Origin: Rhodospirillaceae bacterium
GTDB taxonomy: Bacteria > Pseudomonadota > Alphaproteobacteria > UBA7887
NCBI GenBank assembly: GCA_002728255.1
Contig: PBWV01000040.1
Coordinates: 1-40,469 of the forward strand
Direction of reading: 5' to 3'
DNA length: 40,469 nucleotides
Below the pieces are notes generated by a model. It saw nothing but the letters and a program-made list of their open reading frames with translations. It ran no database searches and was not told where the DNA came from. Shown here piece by piece: positions 33,253 to 40,469 of the stretch (position 1 is its first letter; each line of letters starts with the position of its first letter). The position numbers were made by a program, and so were the translations under genes.

Positions 33253-35451
33253 ATGGTTGAAATGACTGCTAGCCTTGTGGAAGAAGAAAACAATAGAACT
33301 GTGTCTGTATTGTTGTCTGTGCCTCCTTCAAGGCTCTATGATTATGCAGTTCCTCCAGGGATAAATGTGCTTCCAGGAGATATCGTAGATGTTCCACTGG
33401 GAAAGCGTCGGGTATTGGGGGTGGTGTGGGGGCCAGGCTCTCGCTTGCGGCCCTCCATAAAAATTAAACCGTTATTGGGTAAAAGACAAATGACTGGGCT
33501 TAGTCTGGAGCTAAGCCGCCTCGTTGACTGGGTAGCAAACTATTACCTGGCTCCCCCTGGGCTTGTGCTTCGGATGGTACTTAGTACGCCTTCAGCGCTG
33601 CAGGAACGAAAGCCTTTGAAGGGTTACCGGGATAGCGGAAGCCGTCCCCAAAGAATAACCCCGCAGAGGGCTAGGGTTTTTGAGGTCTTAAGCAAATGCG
33701 GGCCGTGTGTGCTGGGAGATATTGTGCGAAGTGCCAATGTTAGCCCGGGCGTTGTCAAGCAGCTAGAGAATGAGGGACACCTTGTGGTTTCCGATATTCA
33801 GTTGCAGCCCGAATCTGAGCCGCCAAACCCAGACTACCAAGTGTCCCAGTTATCACCTGATCAGGAACGTTCTGCCGAGGTTTTGTGTCGAGCAGTAACC
33901 GATCGTAAATCTGGAGTTAAGTTGCTTGATGGGGTGACTGGCGCTGGAAAAACAGAGGTTTATTTTGAGGCAATAGCGGCGGCCATACGAAGGGAGGGGC
34001 AAGCTCTAGTCTTAATTCCTGAGATCGCTCTGACAGAGGATTGGATTAGGCGCTTTCAGGGGCGTTTTGGTGTGCGGCCTTGGGCCTGGCATTCGGAGAT
34101 TGGCCTGACGACGCGTCGTGAGACCTGGCGGCAGGCAAATTCATCTAGTCCCGGAGTGTTCGTGGGAACGCGGTCAGCTTTGTTTTTACCATTCCAAAAG
34201 CTCGGTTTGATAATTGTGGATGAGGAGCATGATCCTTCTTACAAACAGGAAGATGGCGTCGTATATAATGCAAGAGACGTTGCCATAATGCGAGGGAGGT
34301 TTGCTTCGTGCCCTGTTATACTAGTGTCGGCGACGCCTTCTCTCGAGACACATCATAATGTTGAGGTCGGACGCTACGAAAAATTATCCCTTCCCCGCCG
34401 CTTTGGTCTTTCCAGTCTTCCAGACATTGAAGCGATCGATATGCGTGTGAACCCGCCGGTAGCGGGTAGATGGATTTCGCCTAGATTAGATCAAGTTTTG
34501 AGACAAACGATGCAGGAAGGTTCTCAGACGTTGCTTTTTCTAAATCGTCGTGGATACGCTCCTCTGACTTTGTGCGGCGCTTGCGGTTTTCGAATTGAGT
34601 GCAAGTCTTGCAGTGCTTGGCTGGTTGAGCATAGAGAGAGCTCCCTCTTGACGTGTCATCACTGCGGGCACCAGGAAATTAGGCCAAAATGCTGTCCGCG
34701 ATGTGCCGCACTCGACAGCATGGTTGCTTGTGGGCCTGGGGTCGAGCGTTTGGCTGAAGAGGTAAACAAGTTTGTTCCAGAGGCACGAGTCCGCCTTATG
34801 ACGAGTGATACGATAAAGAGCGGGGGTGAAGCAAAAGTTTTAGTCCAGGATATGCTGGCCGGCAATATAGATATCTTGATCGGGACACAGATGGTGACCA
34901 AGGGATTTCATTTCCCATCCCTAACCCTCGTCGGTGTGATTGATGCCGATCTTGGCTTATCTGGCGGGAACCTGCGCGCTGGTGAGAGAAGTATGCAATT
35001 ACTATCACAGGTCTCTGGTAGAGCAGGGAGAGAGAATAAGTCGGGTCGAGCAATATTGCAGACCTATGTACCCGAACATCCGATAATGGCAGCCCTAATC
35101 CAGGGAGATAGAGATAAATTTGTTAGGGAGGAATTGGAGGCCAGGAGGCAGGCTGGTATGCCGCCCTTTAATCGCTTGGTAGGTATGATAGTTGCCTCGG
35201 CAAGCCAACAGTATGCTTTTGAGGTTGCGCGGTTGTTGGTCAGAAAAGCTCCTGTTGTGAGTGGGTTTGAGATTTTTGGGCCGGCTCCCGCGCCAATTGC
35301 GCTTCTTAGAGGTAAATACCGGTTCCGAATTTTAGTTCGAACCCCCCGCAAGTACGGATTGCAGGCTCTTTTGCGGTCATGGTTGGATAGGTTAGACTGG
35401 TCAAAGGAGGTATCAGTCAAGGTTGATGTGGATCCCTACAGCTTTACGTAA
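33253..35451 (+). CDS. priA: Primosomal helicase PriA
   Basis: A 3'-5' helicase that recognises stalled forks and reloads the replisome. The 732 residues have an N-terminal fork-binding domain (about 1-110), winged-helix region, Walker A GVTGAGKT (227-234), Walker B DEEHD (323-327), the VSATPSLE motif, and a cysteine-rich zinc region with eight cysteines in four pairs (CGAC, CKSC, CHHC and CPRC with KC). The C-terminal half has [12 protein letters not shown] and SQVSGRAGR. It is divergent from tal. ATG 33253 and 33262 are both possible starts. Confidence 0.97.
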   Translation: MVEMTASLVEEENNRTVSVLLSVPPSRLYDYAVPPGINVLPGDIVDVPLGKRRVLGVVWGPGSRLRPSIKIKPLLGKRQMTGLSLELSRLVDWVANYYLAPPGLVLRMVLSTPSALQERKPLKGYRDSGSRPQRITPQRARVFEVLSKCGPCVLGDIVRSANVSPGVVKQLENEGHLVVSDIQLQPESEPPNPDYQVSQLSPDQERSAEVLCRAVTDRKSGVKLLDGVTGAGKTEVYFEAIAAAIRREGQALVLIPEIALTEDWIRRFQGRFGVRPWAWHSEIGLTTRRETWRQANSSSPGVFVGTRSALFLPFQKLGLIIVDEEHDPSYKQEDGVVYNARDVAIMRGRFASCPVILVSATPSLETHHNVEVGRYEKLSLPRRFGLSSLPDIEAIDMRVNPPVAGRWISPRLDQVLRQTMQEGSQTLLFLNRRGYAPLTLCGACGFRIECKSCSAWLVEHRESSLLTCHHCGHQEIRPKCCPRCAALDSMVACGPGVERLAEEVNKFVPEARVRLMTSDTIKSGGEAKVLVQDMLAGNIDILIGTQMVTKGFHFPSLTLVGVIDADLGLSGGNLRAGERSMQLLSQVSGRAGRENKSGRAILQTYVPEHPIMAALIQGDRDKFVREELEARRQAGMPPFNRLVGMIVASASQQYAFEVARLLVRKAPVVSGFEIFGPAPAPIALLRGKYRFRILVRTPRKYGLQALLRSWLDRLDWSKEVSVKVDVDPYSFT

Positions 35452-35487
35452 CCGAGCTAAATTAAACTCCTAATATGACGAGTGATA

Positions 35488-35516
35488 TTGCAAGAACTTC
35501 CCTACTGTGTTACCTA
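35488..35516 (+). promoter_or_regulatory. Weak promoter candidate for the atp operon
   Basis: TTGCAA (35488-35493), 17 bases, then TACCTA (35511-35516), in the 167-base gap between priA and atpH. The -10 is poor, and the operon may have a different start site. Confidence 0.3.
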
Positions 35517-35618
35517 ACGCGACGATTGGACGCGAGCCTGGCGAACAGGGCCAAGCATGCTGAAATACATTGTTTTTACAGATAGTTGGTCGATTTATTG
35601 AACATCTGGGGATTGTGA

Positions 35619-36179
35619 GTGGCTAGTACGTCTGTTGGCATGTCAGGCCTCGCTACGAGGTATGCCGGTGCTTTATTTGATTTGGCTAAGGCTAAGGGGT
35701 TGTTGGATGAGACGGCAGCCGACCTCTTAAAACTGAGTGCGACTTATGATGAGAGCTCTGATTTGCGACGTCTGGTGAGTAGTCCGATTTTGGGTAGGGC
35801 CGATCAAGCCAGGGTTATGAATGTGCTGGCTGAGAAGTTAGAGTTGGACCCTCTCACCAAGAATTTTGTTGGTCTTTTGGCGTCAAATCGCCGTTTGGTG
35901 GCACTCCGTTTGATTATAGAGAAATATGTTACCCTGCGGTCACGGGAGAGGGGTGAGATGCCTGCTGAGGTGATTAGCCCGGTGGAACTGACCTCAGAGC
36001 AGCAAACAGCACTAGCACAGATTTTGAAAGGGGCAATTGGCAAAGAGATTGCCATTAAGTTCCAGATAGACGCAAGCTTATTGGGAGGGCTAATCGTAAA
36101 GGTTGGTTCTCTGATGGTAGATGGTTCACTTCGAAATAAACTTCAACATATGCAGCTTACAATGAAAGGGGTCGGATAA
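35619..36179 (+). CDS. atpH: ATP synthase F1 subunit delta
   Basis: Part of the peripheral stalk that joins F1 to the membrane b subunits. The 186 residues show the delta pattern: [18 protein letters not shown] at the N-terminus, [17 protein letters not shown] in the middle and the C-terminal [26 protein letters not shown]. The start is a GTG at 35619 (GGGGA about seven bases upstream); ATG 35640 is an alternative. Its TAA stop overlaps the atpA ATG by one base (TAATG), so atpA translation is coupled to it. First gene of atpHAGDC. Confidence 0.96.
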   Translation: MASTSVGMSGLATRYAGALFDLAKAKGLLDETAADLLKLSATYDESSDLRRLVSSPILGRADQARVMNVLAEKLELDPLTKNFVGLLASNRRLVALRLIIEKYVTLRSRERGEMPAEVISPVELTSEQQTALAQILKGAIGKEIAIKFQIDASLLGGLIVKVGSLMVDGSLRNKLQHMQLTMKGVG

Positions 36180-37711
36180 TGGACATCCGTGCCGCTGAGA
36201 TTTCAGAGATCTTAAAGCAAGAAATTGAATCCTTCGAGACGGGCGCTGAGGTGGCAGAGGTTGGTCAGGTGCTGTCAGTAGGAGATGGTATCGCCCGGGT
36301 TTATGGGTTAGACAACGTTCAGATGGGGGAAATGGTTGAGTTTCCTGGCGCTATTCGAGGTATGGCCTTGAACTTAGAAGCTGATAACGTTGGCGTCGTG
36401 ATTTTCGGAGATGACCGAAATATCAAGGAGGGCGATACGGTTAAGCGGACCGGGGCTATTGTCGACGTGCCAGTAGGCAAAAATATGCTTGGCAGGGTTG
36501 TCAATGCACTGGGGGAACCAATTGATGGTAAGGGCCCTATAACGGATGTTGAGCGGCGCAGGATAGAAGTTAAGGCGCCCGGGATTATACCCCGACAGTC
36601 GGTTAGCGAACCCATGCAGACTGGTCTTAAGGCGATAGATAGTTTGGTTCCTGTTGGCCGTGGCCAGCGAGAGCTAATCATTGGCGATCGACAAACTGGA
36701 AAAACTGCTCTGGCTATCGATACCATAATTAACCAAAAAGCTGTTAATCAGTCGGATGATGAAGGTAAAAAGCTTTATTGTATATACGTAGCAGTAGGCC
36801 AAAAAAGGTCGACGGTTGCTCAGATTGTGAAGACATTAGAGGAAAATGGTGCTCTGGAGTACACGGTGGTTGTTTCTGCGTCGGCCTCTGAACCTGCGCC
36901 TCTTCAGTTTCTCGCACCATATGGTGGGTGTGCCATGGGGGAGTATTTCCGTGATAATGGAATGCACGCACTGATTGTATATGATGATTTGTCAAAACAA
37001 GCTGTGGCCTATCGGCAAATGTCTCTGCTATTGAGAAGGCCGCCGGGTCGAGAGGCCTATCCGGGTGATGTGTTTTATCTGCACTCTCGTTTACTGGAGC
37101 GCGCGGCAAAGATGAGTGACGCTGAGGGGGGAGGTTCGCTAACCGCCCTTCCTATCATTGAGACACAGGCAGGAGATGTATCTGCCTATATTCCCACTAA
37201 TGTGATATCAATAACGGATGGCCAGATTTTTTTGGAAACGGAGCTGTTTTACCAGGGCATTCGGCCTGCCATAAATGTTGGTCTATCGGTGAGCCGTGTT
37301 GGCTCAGCAGCCCAAGTGAAAGCGATGAAGCAAGTGGCAGGGTCGATAAAGCTTGAACTAGCACAATACCGCGAGATGGCGGCTTTTTCCCAATTTGCCT
37401 CAGACCTGGACGCATCTACGCAGCAGCTGCTTGCTCGTGGTGAGCGATTAACGCAGTTGCTTAAACAGGGGCAATATTCTCCTTTATCAGTGGAGGAGCA
37501 GATAGTGGTCATTTTTGCAGGGGTCAGGGGATATCTGGACGCCTTGGATGCTGGACAGATAGGACAGTTTGAGGAGCATCTCCTTAAGGATATTAGGGCA
37601 AACGGCAGAGAGCTGTTGGATGCCATCCGCAAGGAGGGGGAGATATCCGAGGACACAGAAGAAAAGCTCAAAGTAGCTATTGAAGCTGCTTCTGAGAGTT
37701 TCAGTAAATAG
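36179..37711 (+). CDS. atpA: ATP synthase F1 subunit alpha
   Basis: The non-catalytic nucleotide-binding subunit of the F1 hexamer. The 510 residues match the family; P-loop GDRQTGKT is at 169-176, and the [19 protein letters not shown] segment supplies the arginine that contacts the catalytic site. The N-terminal [18 protein letters not shown] is typical of alphaproteobacteria. It overlaps atpH and lies 15 bases before atpG. Confidence 0.98.
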   Translation: MDIRAAEISEILKQEIESFETGAEVAEVGQVLSVGDGIARVYGLDNVQMGEMVEFPGAIRGMALNLEADNVGVVIFGDDRNIKEGDTVKRTGAIVDVPVGKNMLGRVVNALGEPIDGKGPITDVERRRIEVKAPGIIPRQSVSEPMQTGLKAIDSLVPVGRGQRELIIGDRQTGKTALAIDTIINQKAVNQSDDEGKKLYCIYVAVGQKRSTVAQIVKTLEENGALEYTVVVSASASEPAPLQFLAPYGGCAMGEYFRDNGMHALIVYDDLSKQAVAYRQMSLLLRRPPGREAYPGDVFYLHSRLLERAAKMSDAEGGGSLTALPIIETQAGDVSAYIPTNVISITDGQIFLETELFYQGIRPAINVGLSVSRVGSAAQVKAMKQVAGSIKLELAQYREMAAFSQFASDLDASTQQLLARGERLTQLLKQGQYSPLSVEEQIVVIFAGVRGYLDALDAGQIGQFEEHLLKDIRANGRELLDAIRKEGEISEDTEEKLKVAIEAASESFSK

Positions 37712-37726
37712 CTAACGTAGTTCGAA

Positions 37727-40053
<2,327 letters not shown>

Positions 40054-40058
40054 CGCGT

Positions 40059-40463
40059 ATGGCTGAACAACTTACCTTTGAATTAGTGTCCCCGGAGCGA
40101 CTTCTTTTCTCTACGGATGTGGAGATGGTAGTCGTGCCTGGTGACGAGGGTGATTTCGGAGTGCTTGCTGGGCACGCCCCGCTTGTATCTACGGTTAGAT
40201 CAGGAGTGATAGATGTTTATGGATCGGACAGTATTTCTGATCGTATTTTTGTGGCCGGCGGATTTGCAGAAGTCGTAGCGGGGAGGTGTACGGTTTTGGC
40301 TGAGGAGGCTATTAATTTGAAAGAGGTAGAGAAATCTGCCGTTGAAGAGCGTATTCGCCGAAATGAGCAGTCTATCCAAAACCTCAATCCTGGAGAGGAT
40401 GCCAACGCCCTTGAGGTTGACCTTGCGGTGGCTAGGGCTCTAATGGATGCATTAGACGGATAG
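40059..40463 (+). CDS. atpC: ATP synthase F1 subunit epsilon
   Basis: The central-stalk subunit that can inhibit ATP hydrolysis. The 134 residues begin with a beta domain ([20 protein letters not shown] and [19 protein letters not shown]), typical of epsilon, followed by a C-terminal helical part (about 88-134) with [13 protein letters not shown]. It completes the F1 operon; the stop (40461-40463) is six bases from the window end, so what follows is not visible. Confidence 0.96.
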   Translation: MAEQLTFELVSPERLLFSTDVEMVVVPGDEGDFGVLAGHAPLVSTVRSGVIDVYGSDSISDRIFVAGGFAEVVAGRCTVLAEEAINLKEVEKSAVEERIRRNEQSIQNLNPGEDANALEVDLAVARALMDALDG

Positions 40464-40469
40464 CTCGTA

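Noticed and set aside
35475-35585. A 36-codon frame in front of atpH
   Set aside because: No ribosome binding site before its ATG, and it lies across the likely promoter region.

Overview
The window looks like a stretch of an alphaproteobacterial chromosome with mid-range GC, probably a free-living, possibly marine, Rhodospirillales-like lineage. The grounds are gene content and order. DUF1178, DUF1244, DUF4167 and FmdB-type proteins are present, DksA is of the single-cysteine alphaproteobacterial kind, and the runs prs-rplY-pth-ychF, secA/argJ-mutT-methyltransferase-grxC-nitrilase-DUF1178, ubiG/lysC-rodZ-ispG-prfA-prmC-DUF4167 and atpHAGDC are familiar from that class. The species assignment is inference. 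I see no insertion sequence, prophage, CRISPR array, toxin-antitoxin pair or defence island.

Layout. 1-4.5 kb: the start of an RND/HlyD-type adaptor (cut by the window edge), an AlkA-like glycosylase, an MMPL/RND-type transporter and dksA with a clear promoter. 4.5-6 kb: folD, tRNA-Gln(UUG) and a FmdB-like zinc ribbon. 6-9.5 kb is the most accessory-looking part: a Tat-type exported amidohydrolase and a large porin are divergently transcribed from a 539-bp control region. That region holds a near-consensus promoter, a terminator-like hairpin in the porin leader and a 14-bp perfect palindrome. 9.5-12.3 kb: DUF1244, a gamma-glutamylcyclotransferase-like protein and a glycerate 2-kinase. 12.3-15.8 kb: prs-rplY-pth-ychF. 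16-25.9 kb: secA, argJ, mutT, two methyltransferases, glutaredoxin, nitrilase-family amidase, DUF1178, a class V aminotransferase and ubiG. 26-33.2 kb: lysC, rodZ, ispG, prfA, prmC, DUF4167 and transaldolase. 33.2-40.5 kb: priA and the complete F1 ATP synthase operon atpHAGDC.

Functionally most of the window is core machinery: translation (tRNA, rplY, pth, prfA, prmC), nucleotide and one-carbon supply (prs, folD), secretion (secA), replication restart (priA), cell shape (rodZ), isoprenoid/quinone synthesis (ispG, ubiG), amino-acid synthesis (argJ, lysC) and energy (atp). The best leads for something undescribed are the amidohydrolase/porin locus with its structured leader, three small open reading frames whose ends overlap a neighbouring gene (23423-23512, 27305-27451, 29688-29780), an unannotated foldable element between ychF and secA, and a gene pair spacing that suggests comF is missing. 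None of these is proven from sequence alone.
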